Below are positions 1-5,316 of a stretch of DNA of 5,316 nt, piece after piece. This DNA is from an uncultured Spirochaetales bacterium (GTDB lineage: Bacteria; Spirochaetota; Spirochaetia; Sphaerochaetales; Sphaerochaetaceae). Numbering within the stretch: position 1 is the stretch's first letter; every line of letters starts with the position of its first letter. The notes below the pieces were generated by a model, which saw only the letters and a list, made by a program, of their open reading frames with translations, did no database searches and had not been told where the DNA came from. Location of the stretch: contig CAKQTF010000094.1 in the NCBI GenBank assembly GCA_934276695.1, positions 1-5,316 on the forward strand, written 5' to 3'. The position numbers and the translations under genes were made by a program.

Positions 1-554
1 GGAATATCCTGCAGACCAGGCCAGCCTCCTCTGACTATATAGCCAATCAGGTTTTCCAGTGAGATATCATCAGAGGTGCATGAAACCATAGTATTTTCAA
101 ATAGGTTATTTAATCTTACGATTCCTGTTGAGTTTCCTGATTCATAGAGTGACATTGTCCGCATGGAGATTTTTCCTATGCGACCGCTCCCTCCATGGAG
201 TATGCCTTTCATTACAGGCGTTGATGAACCAGTAAGTATGAATTGTCCTTTTTCCCCAGCCTGATCGACTTTATAGCGTACAGCATCCCACAAAGAGGGG
301 ACCGTCTGCCACTCATCTATTAATCTTGGATTGCTTCCATCCAATACGAGAGATGGATCTAATTCTGCAAGTTGCTTATTTCTGAAATTACCTGCAGGAT
401 CACCTATGAAAGAAGCAGATACGGCGTGCTTTCTGGAAGTCCATGTCTTTCCACACCATTTAGGACCTTCGACACATATTGCACCGTAAATACGTAGCAT
501 TCTATCAATTTCCGCATCAATGATTCTATTCTTATATCCATTTGGTGTAAGCAT
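1..554 (-). CDS. AAA_14/DUF4143-type ATPase, 5' part (cut by window edge)
   Basis: I translated this frame by hand from the ATG at 554-552; it stays open for 184 codons to the window edge, so the C-terminal half is missing. Visible are a Walker A motif GPKWCGKT at residues 30-37, a Walker B-like RLIDEWQ at 77-83, a sensor-like FILTGSS at 105-111, the GSGRI...MRTMSLYESGNS stretch at about 123-142, and RGGWPG at 175-180. This order is typical of the family with an N-terminal AAA_14 ATPase and a C-terminal DUF4143 domain, usually about 400 residues. The cellular role of the family is not settled; members are often variable accessory genes. The start is supported by GAAAGG eight bases upstream of the ATG and by a TATAAT box further up, although the frame stays open upstream. 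Its GC content, about 42%, is lower than that of the genes to the right. Family assignment is firm; function is unknown. Confidence 0.9.
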   Translation of the reverse strand, partial: MLTPNGYKNRIIDAEIDRMLRIYGAICVEGPKWCGKTWTSRKHAVSASFIGDPAGNFRNKQLAELDPSLVLDGSNPRLIDEWQTVPSLWDAVRYKVDQAGEKGQFILTGSSTPVMKGILHGGSGRIGKISMRTMSLYESGNSTGIVRLNNLFENTMVSCTSDDISLENLIGYIVRGGWPGLQDI

Positions 555-584
555 ATAACAAACCTTTCTTTTATGTTGCTTATG

Positions 585-590
585 ATTATA
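585..590 (-). promoter_or_regulatory. Perfect -10 box (TATAAT) of the ATPase gene
   Basis: Read on the minus strand, 590-585 is an exact TATAAT. Transcription would start near 578, giving a leader of about 24 bases that carries GAAAGG before the ATG at 554. I see no good -35 hexamer at 16-18 bases spacing, so the promoter may be weak or need an activator. The dyad at 625-649 lies roughly 45-70 bases upstream of the predicted start site. Confidence 0.5.
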
Positions 591-624
591 CTGTGTTTTT
601 CGACAATAACTTATACGGGCTTGT

Positions 625-649
625 TGCCGTCTAGTACAATTAGACGGCA
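625..649. repeat. Perfect 9-bp inverted repeat with 7-base loop
   Basis: TGCCGTCTA at 625-633 is the exact reverse complement of TAGACGGCA at 641-649, separated by GTACAAT. Neither strand has a T-run after it, so it does not look like an intrinsic terminator. It lies just upstream of the ATPase promoter, so an operator for a dimeric regulator is one reading; a structural RNA or DNA hairpin is another. On the plus strand the loop contains TACAAT, which resembles a -10 box, but there is no matching -35. Confidence 0.6.
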
Positions 650-699
650 TCGTTGATACTATATCTGGGTGATTTGAGGAAATTACAGGAGGATCTTTC

Positions 700-786
700 T
701 TGATTTATTGGGTCACAGTGCATATCACCTTGATTAATCGGTATTTTAGGAGACAGCAGAAGAAGATCGATTCAGCAAGATCATAA
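700..786 (+). CDS. Possible 28-residue small protein (TTG start)
   Basis: A full AGGAGG Shine-Dalgarno at 687-692 sits seven bases before a TTG codon at 700. The frame then runs 28 codons to TAA at 784-786. The peptide begins IYWVTVHITLINRYF after the start and ends in a basic tail, RRQQKKIDSARS, giving a short hydrophobic part followed by positive charge. I do not recognise it. No strong promoter is visible upstream, the start codon is not ATG, and the surrounding region is otherwise non-coding, so a chance frame or the relic of a lost gene is as likely as a real small protein. Confidence 0.2.
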   Translation: MIYWVTVHITLINRYFRRQQKKIDSARS

Positions 787-791
787 AATGA

Positions 792-986
792 ACAAGTCAG
801 TATCTAAGGCTTGATTCTTTGCTGCGGAAAATACGGGAGGCTACGGACTATGCTGTTATCGTCAGCAATCGGGCAGTGGAATATGTGGTGCTCCTTATAA
901 ATGGGTTCACATATATTAAAAGATTGCATTTGTTTGAAAATATAAAGGCTTATTCCTGCAAGAAAATGGCAAATATGCATTTTTAA
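792..986 (+). other. 64-codon open stretch without a usable start
   Basis: This frame is open from just after TGA at 789-791 to TAA at 984-986. Its only ATG codons are near the end. The middle reads DYAVIVSNRAVEYVVLLING, which has protein-like alternation of hydrophobic and polar residues. I cannot match it to a family. It is in a different frame from the small frame at 700-786. It may be a decayed gene fragment, or only chance in DNA of this composition. Confidence 0.15.
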
Positions 987-1019
987 TGAAAATAAAGACG
1001 CTTATATTTTCACAAAAAT

Positions 1020-1046
1020 ATATTCACGCTTGTTTTATGTGAATAT
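1020..1046 (-). terminator. Possible AT-rich terminator of anSME, or an operator dyad
   Basis: ATATTCAC (1020-1027) and GTGAATAT (1039-1046) form a perfect 8-bp inverted repeat with an 11-base spacer, 61 bases after the anSME stop codon. On the minus strand the hairpin is followed by ATTTTTG, a short T-run, as an intrinsic terminator would have. The stem has only two G-C pairs, so it would be weak. The symmetry and the repeated TTCAC elements nearby would equally fit a protein-binding site. Confidence 0.35.
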
Positions 1047-1107
1047 GATCTGTAACTATTATAGCAGTGTTGGGGACTCATAATCTATTGCGTAAGTATC
1101 TGAATGG

Positions 1108-2232
1108 CTATTCATGCATGTTCTGACGTGCCATACTCTCTGCTCTTGCAATCTCTTCAAGGCCTGGAAGGGCGAAGCCGAAGAAGTCCTTGTATGCAGG
1201 GCAGAGCTTTGAGAGTCCGATTATGTTCTCCCTGAAGTCCTCTCTGTCTCTCCTGCATCCCCCTCTGCATATAGGAAAGTACCTGCATGTCTTGCATGCC
1301 TCATTTATCACCATTGATTTCTCTATGAATCCTAGCTCTGTACGCTTCTTATCCATATCATCAAATGAGCTGTCATTCACATTGCCGAGCCTGTATCCAT
1401 CAAGTACATAGAAATCACAGGGGAATACTGACCCATCAGCTTCTATGACATAGCCGGCTCCGCATCTGCCGCTCATGCCGCATGTCTCAGGAGGATACCC
1501 AAGGAGCATCGAGACCAGATTATCAAAATAGCGTATTGATACATAGCTGCCGTTCTTCCAGCATCTGTAGTACAGAGAGAAAAGCCTTTTCAGGCAGTCT
1601 CCGTAAAGCTCCGGAGACAGGGAGTAAGGCATCTCCTCACCGCCTATCGGGTCAATGCATGGGATGAACTGCAGGTATCTGAATCCATTTCTCTGAAGGA
1701 ATCCGAATACTTCCTCAATATTCTCAGCAACGTCTTTTGTAACAGTTGTCAGTATGTTGAATTCAGCTTTCTCTGCCGTGAGGGCCTGTGCTGTCCTGAA
1801 CGCATTCCTGAAGCTCCCTTTGCCGTCCTTTCCATGCCTGTATATGTCATGTATCTTCTTGCTGCCATCAAGTGACAGGCCCACAAGAAAGCCTTCATCA
1901 TGAAAGAACCGGGCCCACTCACGTGTTATTGCATATCCGTTTGTCTGTATTGCAAAGTGTATGCGTCCTTTTCCTCTTTCCTTTGCATATGAGACGAAAT
2001 CCCTGAAGAAATCCAGTCCAGCGAGGGATGGCTCACCTCCCTGGAATGAGAAAGAGACATCACCATCAGTCTCAGATAGCACCCTGTCAATCATCGTGTG
2101 AGCAGTCTCCATACTCATGATCCCATAGCTTTTGACGCTTCTGTTATCTATCTCATCTGCATAGAAGCAGTATGTGCAGCGCATATTGCATGCGCCTGAT
2201 GCAGGCTTGATCAGCAGTATCCGGTTCTTCAT
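1108..2232 (-). CDS. Anaerobic sulfatase-maturating enzyme (radical SAM/SPASM)
   Basis: This 374-residue protein matches the anSME family, which oxidises a Cys or Ser in the sulfatase active site to formylglycine without oxygen. The N-terminus carries the radical SAM cluster motif CNMRCTYC (Cys15, 19, 22), followed by GGEP at 65-68 for S-adenosylmethionine binding. The C-terminal SPASM part has Cys251, 257, 272, 313, 316, 322, 326 and 344, the eight ligands expected for two auxiliary 4Fe-4S clusters. From memory of the Clostridium perfringens enzyme, every one of these is offset by exactly four residues, and Asp273 takes the place of its catalytic Asp277. Length is normal for the family and the enzyme looks intact and cytosolic. 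The ATG at 2232 fits the usual IKPASG-Cys N-terminus, but no Shine-Dalgarno precedes it. No sulfatase is encoded in this window, so its client must be elsewhere. A peptide-modifying SPASM enzyme is the main alternative, judged unlikely. Confidence 0.93.
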   Translation of the reverse strand: MKNRILLIKPASGACNMRCTYCFYADEIDNRSVKSYGIMSMETAHTMIDRVLSETDGDVSFSFQGGEPSLAGLDFFRDFVSYAKERGKGRIHFAIQTNGYAITREWARFFHDEGFLVGLSLDGSKKIHDIYRHGKDGKGSFRNAFRTAQALTAEKAEFNILTTVTKDVAENIEEVFGFLQRNGFRYLQFIPCIDPIGGEEMPYSLSPELYGDCLKRLFSLYYRCWKNGSYVSIRYFDNLVSMLLGYPPETCGMSGRCGAGYVIEADGSVFPCDFYVLDGYRLGNVNDSSFDDMDKKRTELGFIEKSMVINEACKTCRYFPICRGGCRRDREDFRENIIGLSKLCPAYKDFFGFALPGLEEIARAESMARQNMHE

Positions 2233-2240
2233 ATTAAGTG

Positions 2241-2269
2241 ATTATGGATTGTTCCATTCTTTATTACAA
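2241..2269 (-). promoter_or_regulatory. Predicted anSME promoter, near-leaderless
   Basis: Read on the minus strand, TTGTAA (2269-2264) and CATAAT (2246-2241) are separated by 17 bases, a good sigma-70-type match. The start of transcription would fall at about 2235-2233, at or within a few bases of the ATG at 2232. This would explain the missing Shine-Dalgarno. A direct repeat ATGGATT (plus strand 2244-2250 and 2269-2275) overlaps both boxes and may bind a regulator. Confidence 0.45.
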
Positions 2270-2284
2270 TGGATTTGATCAATC

Positions 2285-2315
2285 TTGGTCTTTTACCCGT
2301 CTTTTGTGCTAATAT
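2285..2315 (+). promoter_or_regulatory. Candidate promoter of the discoidin-domain gene
   Basis: TAATAT at 2310-2315 is preceded by TG at 2307-2308, making an extended -10 element. TTGGTC at 2285-2290 could serve as a -35, but at a long spacing of 19 bases. Transcription would start near 2322, leaving a short leader that carries GAGG at 2326-2329, seven bases before the ATG. An 8-bp palindrome TTGATCAA lies at 2275-2282, between this promoter and the divergent anSME promoter. Confidence 0.3.
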
Positions 2316-2336
2316 CTACTGAAGCGAGGTTATCAT

Positions 2337-3098
2337 ATGAGGGTTTCAGTAAGAAGAGGCGCTGCGGATGCTGTATGCAGAGAAGGCGCTGATGAGGTAT
2401 ATGCTGTCTTCTGCGGTGAGTATGCAGAAGGCGATGAGATAGTCTTCACTCCGGATGAGCCAGGTTTCTACATGCTGGATCTCGGGCTTGGGAAGAATAT
2501 CCTTTACAGCAATGGATGCGGGTTCACATTCCCGGTCCCATTCGGTGAGAAGAGATTCCCTTACAATCCGGAATCATTCAATGGAAGCATTCACTATCTC
2601 TATGCAAGGAAGGCTTTTGATTTTGAGCTTGGATACAGGAATATCTCTGAGAATGTATATGACTGGCATGGTAATGCATCCCTTTTTCCGCATTCAAAGG
2701 CGAACATCGAGACGAGAGGTGAGAGCGTATTCGCTTCCCGCAATGCATTTGATGGTGTTGTTGCATCCTCAGGCCATGGAAAATGGCCATATGAGAGCTG
2801 GGGAATAAACAGGGATCCGAATGCAGAGCTTACACTCGATTTCGGGAGGGAAGCCAGGATTGACAGGATAGTGTTCTACACAAGGGCTGATTTTCCTCAT
2901 GATGCATGGTGGGATAAGGCCACTGTAGCATTCTCAGATGGAAGCAGTATGGACTTTGCTCTTCAGAAGAAGGATGGAGCTCAGGTGTTCTCTGTTGAGC
3001 CTAGGAAAGTATCTTCTCTTGTGCTCAAGGATCTGATAAAGAGCGATGATCCATCGCCGTTCCCTGCGCTTATCCAGCTTATGGTCTTTGGTGAGTGA
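2337..3098 (+). CDS. Discoidin-like (F5/8 type C, CBM32-like) domain protein
   Basis: The 253-residue product has two parts. Residues 1-95 form a beta-rich N-terminal region I cannot name, with features such as EGDEI and FPVPFGEKR. Residues from about 100 to 252 resemble a galactose-binding, discoidin-type jelly roll: ETRGE at 125-129, SRNAFDG at 134-140, the WPYESWG turn at 150-156, LTLDFGRE at 165-172, TRADFPHDAWW at 182-192 and a closing FPALIQLMVFG. I recall similar full-length proteins, annotated as carbohydrate-binding, in gut Firmicutes and spirochaetes. There is no signal peptide, membrane segment or catalytic motif, so it probably acts in the cytoplasm, binding a sugar or glycoside ligand; that role is inferred from the fold. 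GAGG seven bases upstream supports the ATG. It is transcribed away from anSME across a 104-base gap, so shared regulation is possible but unproven. Confidence 0.72.
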   Translation: MRVSVRRGAADAVCREGADEVYAVFCGEYAEGDEIVFTPDEPGFYMLDLGLGKNILYSNGCGFTFPVPFGEKRFPYNPESFNGSIHYLYARKAFDFELGYRNISENVYDWHGNASLFPHSKANIETRGESVFASRNAFDGVVASSGHGKWPYESWGINRDPNAELTLDFGREARIDRIVFYTRADFPHDAWWDKATVAFSDGSSMDFALQKKDGAQVFSVEPRKVSSLVLKDLIKSDDPSPFPALIQLMVFGE

Positions 3099-3124
3099 TA
3101 TAAGCCACAGCATGCGGTGCGAGG

Positions 3125-3152
3125 TTTACTTTTCTATTTATTCGAATAAGAT
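3125..3152 (+). promoter_or_regulatory. Candidate promoter of the PLD operon with a 12-bp palindrome
   Basis: TTTACT (3125-3130) and TAAGAT (3147-3152) are spaced by 16 bases, each matching the sigma-70 consensus at four of six positions. The perfect palindrome TTATTCGAATAA (3138-3149) fills the spacer and overlaps the -10 box, a position where a bound repressor would block transcription. The predicted start of transcription is about 3159, almost on the start codon. A second possible -10, TATAGT at 3152-3157, lacks a partner. Confidence 0.35.
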
Positions 3153-3162
3153 ATAGTATGTG

Positions 3163-4434
3163 ATGAGAAAGGCTTTACTGATTGCTGCGCTTGCTATTAT
3201 GCTTGTATCGTGCAGCACTACCCGTGATTATATATCTGATTATACTCTCTCAGGGGATGTCCCGCTTGAGGAGAAGCTTCTGCATTATGGCGGGGAGAAG
3301 GTCTCTGTTGATATGCCTGAGATGTTCTTCTCAGGCGAAGAGTGGCTCTCAAGGATGACAGAGCTTGCTGGATCTGCTGAGGACTATATACTGATATCGA
3401 CATTCCTTGGCTCTTCAAGTGAGCTCACAGAGCCCTTTTACAGGGTTCTGATGGAGAAGGCAAAAGCAGGTGTTGATGTCTATTTCATAATGGATGGCAC
3501 TTCATCCTATGATATGACAGAGTCGCAGTTCCATATGACGCCTCTCTATTTTCTGAGGGAGGCAGGAGTGCATCTGCTTGAGTATAACCCGATGAGCGCA
3601 ATGCATATGATCAATCCCGCATCGCTTGTGATGCGGGATCACCGCAAGCTGTTTGTTGTTGATGGCAAGTGGGAAGCAATCGGCGGGATGAACATAAACT
3701 ACATATCACTCGGAGCAGGGGAAGGAAAGACGCAGAGAGACAGCATGTATCTCTTCTCATCTCCAGAGCTTGCTTCTGCCCTCATAAATGAGTTCGCTGC
3801 AATATGGAACGCCTCATCTGTTGATAAGATTGATGCCTCTGAATTCAGGACAGAGCCAGCACCCAGTGGAATGTATGATGCATATCTCTTCAATTACGGA
3901 AGCGGCAGCAGTGATTCAATCTCAGGGCTATATGGCTCTGTATTCGCATCAGCTGAGCATGATATTGTGATTTTCCCTTATCTTCCTATTCTTGATAAGA
4001 GGATGGAGGAGGCTGTGCGCCTGGCATCTGAGCGGGGCGTTGATATAAGGATATACATGGATATCGATAGCAGGGGATATGCGATGAACGGCATGAGCTA
4101 CTATCTTCCGTCCCTTATAAGGAAGACAGGCTCTGAGGTATATCTTGTCCATGAGGACAGTGATGGCAATGAGCTCCCGCTTATGCATGAGAAGCTGATG
4201 ATTGTGGATTCACGCTATGTGCTGATCGGATCCACTAACTTCAATTTCAGGTCAATGGGCCTCTCGTATGAGCTTTCGCTCCTGATAGACAGCCCGGAGC
4301 TGGCTTCAGTGCTGGAGGCGCACATTGCTGACCGCACAGAGGATGCGGTGCTCATAACTGCAGAGGATGCAGATAGGATGAAGAAGGAATACGGCAGTCT
4401 CTTCAGCTATCTGTTCATGTACTATGGAGGCTGA
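3163..4434 (+). CDS. Phospholipase D/cardiolipin-synthase-like lipoprotein
   Basis: This 423-residue protein carries both catalytic HxKxxxxD motifs of the phospholipase D superfamily: HRKLFVVD (His160, Lys162, Asp167) followed by GGMNIN, and HEKLMIVD (His342, Lys344, Asp349) followed by GSTNFNFRS. Two intact HKD motifs in one chain suggest an active enzyme that transfers or hydrolyses phosphatidyl groups, as cardiolipin synthases do; the substrate cannot be read from the sequence. The N-terminus MRKALLIAALAIMLVSC is a lipoprotein signal with lipobox Leu-Val-Ser-Cys17, so it should be lipid-anchored outside the inner membrane rather than held by two transmembrane helices as in classic ClsA. 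The ATG at 3163 follows a GTG at 3160 in the same frame, which could be the start instead; no clear Shine-Dalgarno decides between them. It leads a run of three genes: its last bases contain the GGAGG of the next gene, which starts one base after its stop. Confidence 0.9.
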   Translation: MRKALLIAALAIMLVSCSTTRDYISDYTLSGDVPLEEKLLHYGGEKVSVDMPEMFFSGEEWLSRMTELAGSAEDYILISTFLGSSSELTEPFYRVLMEKAKAGVDVYFIMDGTSSYDMTESQFHMTPLYFLREAGVHLLEYNPMSAMHMINPASLVMRDHRKLFVVDGKWEAIGGMNINYISLGAGEGKTQRDSMYLFSSPELASALINEFAAIWNASSVDKIDASEFRTEPAPSGMYDAYLFNYGSGSSDSISGLYGSVFASAEHDIVIFPYLPILDKRMEEAVRLASERGVDIRIYMDIDSRGYAMNGMSYYLPSLIRKTGSEVYLVHEDSDGNELPLMHEKLMIVDSRYVLIGSTNFNFRSMGLSYELSLLIDSPELASVLEAHIADRTEDAVLITAEDADRMKKEYGSLFSYLFMYYGG

Positions 4435-4435
4435 T

Positions 4436-4939
4436 ATGAAGAGAGTTGCCTTTGCATTGCTGCTGATTATATTCTGCATGCCTGCTTTCGCTGCGCCTGG
4501 ATTCGGCTACAGCATTGCTCCGCTTGGAGAGGAGAGCGCTGATAAGAATGGCTTCGGTGCGCTTGCCATCTCTGCATCATTCTCTCCGTCAGTCGGAACG
4601 CATGTGCTTGATCTTGATGCGGAGGTGATGCTCTCATACACATCCCCGTATTTCAATGGCCTGAAGCTAAGGGCCTCTTCTCCTCTTTTCTGGACTGAGA
4701 GGCATATATTCAGCTTCCTGTTCCCGAATCCTGTCTACTGGGCACCTAAGGTAGCTGCAGGTGCTGAATACAGGATGCCGGATCAGTGGGCGCTGTATTT
4801 CTCGCTCTCTCCGCTTTCATTCTTTGATACCTCATTTTCCTATGAGTTCTTCGCGCCTTATGGCCTCTATGATTTCAGCCGCCGCTCATGGGGCTGGGGG
4901 ATGTACATAATGCGCTTTTCTGTTTTTTTCGGAGTCTGA
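4436..4939 (+). CDS. Secreted envelope protein, probably outer-membrane barrel-like
   Basis: I do not recognise this 167-residue protein. Residues 1-19 form a clear signal peptide ending AFA before Ala-Pro-Gly. The mature part is rich in aromatic residues and alternating strands, for example LDLDAEVMLSY, ALYFSLSPLSFF and FSYEFFAPYGLYDF, and ends MRFSVFFGV, which resembles the last strand of a small outer-membrane beta-barrel, although it ends in Val rather than Phe. An in-frame ATG at 4424 lies inside the end of the previous gene; the ATG at 4436 is preferred because GGAGG at 4426-4430 is five bases before it and the signal peptide then begins MKR. It is probably co-translated with the PLD-like gene. 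Confidence 0.75.
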   Translation: MKRVAFALLLIIFCMPAFAAPGFGYSIAPLGEESADKNGFGALAISASFSPSVGTHVLDLDAEVMLSYTSPYFNGLKLRASSPLFWTERHIFSFLFPNPVYWAPKVAAGAEYRMPDQWALYFSLSPLSFFDTSFSYEFFAPYGLYDFSRRSWGWGMYIMRFSVFFGV

Positions 4940-4940
4940 T

Positions 4941-5316
4941 ATGAGAAAGAGAATACTGCTGTTTGCGCTGTCTGCTTTGCTTCTGCTTCCGCTCTCTGCG
5001 GATGTTTTTGATATATCACTGTCATTCGGAATGGATTCATACAGGTGGCCGCAGGATGGCATAAGCTTCTCCTATGGCGCTAATTTCGGCCTCAGCAGCA
5101 GGCTGGAGCTAAGCGTGTATGGGATAAGCCAGGCTGTGCCAAGGCCATTCTCAGATAATATGATCGCAGCAGATCTATCGGTCTCGCTTCTTGGGAGAAG
5201 GACAAGTGGCTCTGCTGTCGCCGGATCCGGGATCAATATGCTCCTTTCCATCGGTGGCTTCTATATTACGGAGAGCAGGGGAGCGGGTATTCTGCTCTCA
5301 TTCACGCCGATTACTG
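4941..5316 (+). CDS. Secreted barrel-like envelope protein, 5' part (cut by window edge)
   Basis: The frame from ATG 4941 is open for 125 codons to the window end, so the protein is incomplete. It begins with a signal peptide, MRKRILLFALSALLLLPLSA, with likely cleavage before Asp-Val-Phe. After it come alternating strands typical of outer-membrane barrels, such as VFDISLSFGMDSYRW, ISFSYGANFGL and RLELSVYGIS, then a Gly/Ser-rich stretch and more strands. GGAG at 4931-4934 sits six bases before the ATG, and the gene starts one base after the preceding stop, so it belongs to the same operon. No family is recognised; the two neighbouring barrel-like proteins are similar in style but I see no clear shared motif. 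Confidence 0.8.
   Translation, partial: MRKRILLFALSALLLLPLSADVFDISLSFGMDSYRWPQDGISFSYGANFGLSSRLELSVYGISQAVPRPFSDNMIAADLSVSLLGRRTSGSAVAGSGINMLLSIGGFYITESRGAGILLSFTPIT

Larger units (their letters stand above)
555..1107. other. Gene-poor AT-rich intergenic region
   Basis: This 553-base gap separates the ATPase gene from the 3' end of the anSME gene; both are on the minus strand. It holds the ATPase promoter (585-590), a strong hairpin (625-649), a possible 28-codon reading frame (700-786), a 64-codon open stretch with no proper start (792-986), and an AT-rich dyad (1020-1046). GC falls to about 28% over 901-1080. I find no tRNA-like cloverleaf, transposase fragment, CRISPR repeat or riboswitch I recognise. 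The mix of open stretches and low GC would fit either a long regulatory region or the decayed remains of an accessory gene. Confidence 0.6.

Noticed and set aside
850..900. ATG-started 16-codon frame with GGAGG nine bases upstream
   Set aside because: Too short, spacing is long, it overlaps the larger open stretch, and the peptide shows nothing recognisable.
1190..1667. Plus-strand open frames opposite the anSME gene
   Set aside because: They lie antisense to a well-supported conserved gene and have no recognisable product or ribosome site.
1108..2232. Reading the radical SAM protein as a peptide-modifying (sactipeptide-type) enzyme
   Set aside because: Cysteine spacing and the Cys-Asp pair match anSME throughout, and no adjacent cysteine-rich precursor peptide is visible.
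3104..3120. Imperfect hairpin around GCATGC after the discoidin-domain gene, followed by a T-rich stretch
   Set aside because: The stem has mismatches and the centre leaves no proper loop, so I do not call it a terminator.
3218..4188. Minus-strand and alternate-frame open stretches inside the PLD-like gene
   Set aside because: They are shadows of a gene whose catalytic motifs are clear in the main frame.
4424..4435. Earlier in-frame ATG for the barrel-like protein at 4436
   Set aside because: It would put acidic residues before the signal peptide and leave the GGAGG inside the gene; the ATG at 4436 fits better.

Overview
The window holds six protein-coding genes, two of them cut by the window edges, and about 550 bases of gene-poor, AT-rich DNA. 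It looks like a chromosome segment of an anaerobic bacterium with two membranes. An anaerobic sulfatase-maturating radical SAM enzyme points to anaerobic life. Two consecutive genes encode signal-peptide proteins that read like outer-membrane beta-barrels, and the lipoprotein signal ends Leu-Val-Ser-Cys. A host-associated spirochaete (Sphaerochaeta/Treponema relatives) is my best guess from protein style; this is inference, not a database result.

Layout. (1) 1-554, minus strand: 5' part of an AAA_14/DUF4143-type ATPase with its promoter and ribosome site at 555-590. Its GC is about 42%, against about 50% for the genes on the right. (2) 555-1107: no convincing gene. It contains a 9-bp-stem hairpin, one short reading frame with a good Shine-Dalgarno, a 64-codon open stretch without a proper start, and an AT-rich dyad that may end the next gene. 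(3) 1108-2232, minus strand: anaerobic sulfatase-maturating enzyme (anSME) with its cluster cysteines and catalytic aspartate intact. (4) 2233-2336: divergent promoter region. (5) 2337-3098, plus strand: a protein with a C-terminal discoidin-like (F5/8 type C, CBM32-like) domain and no signal peptide. (6) 3163-5316, plus strand: a tightly coupled run of a phospholipase D/cardiolipin-synthase-like lipoprotein followed by two secreted small barrel-like proteins, each starting one base after the previous stop codon.

How they fit together. The anSME would activate sulfatases encoded elsewhere; none is in the window. The discoidin-type neighbour is consistent with a glycan-related theme but does not prove it. 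The three-gene envelope run is the most system-like part: a two-HKD lipid-active lipoprotein apparently translated in step with two unrecognised envelope proteins. I see no CRISPR array, tRNA, rRNA, insertion sequence or recognisable defence system, although the far left ATPase belongs to a family common in accessory DNA.
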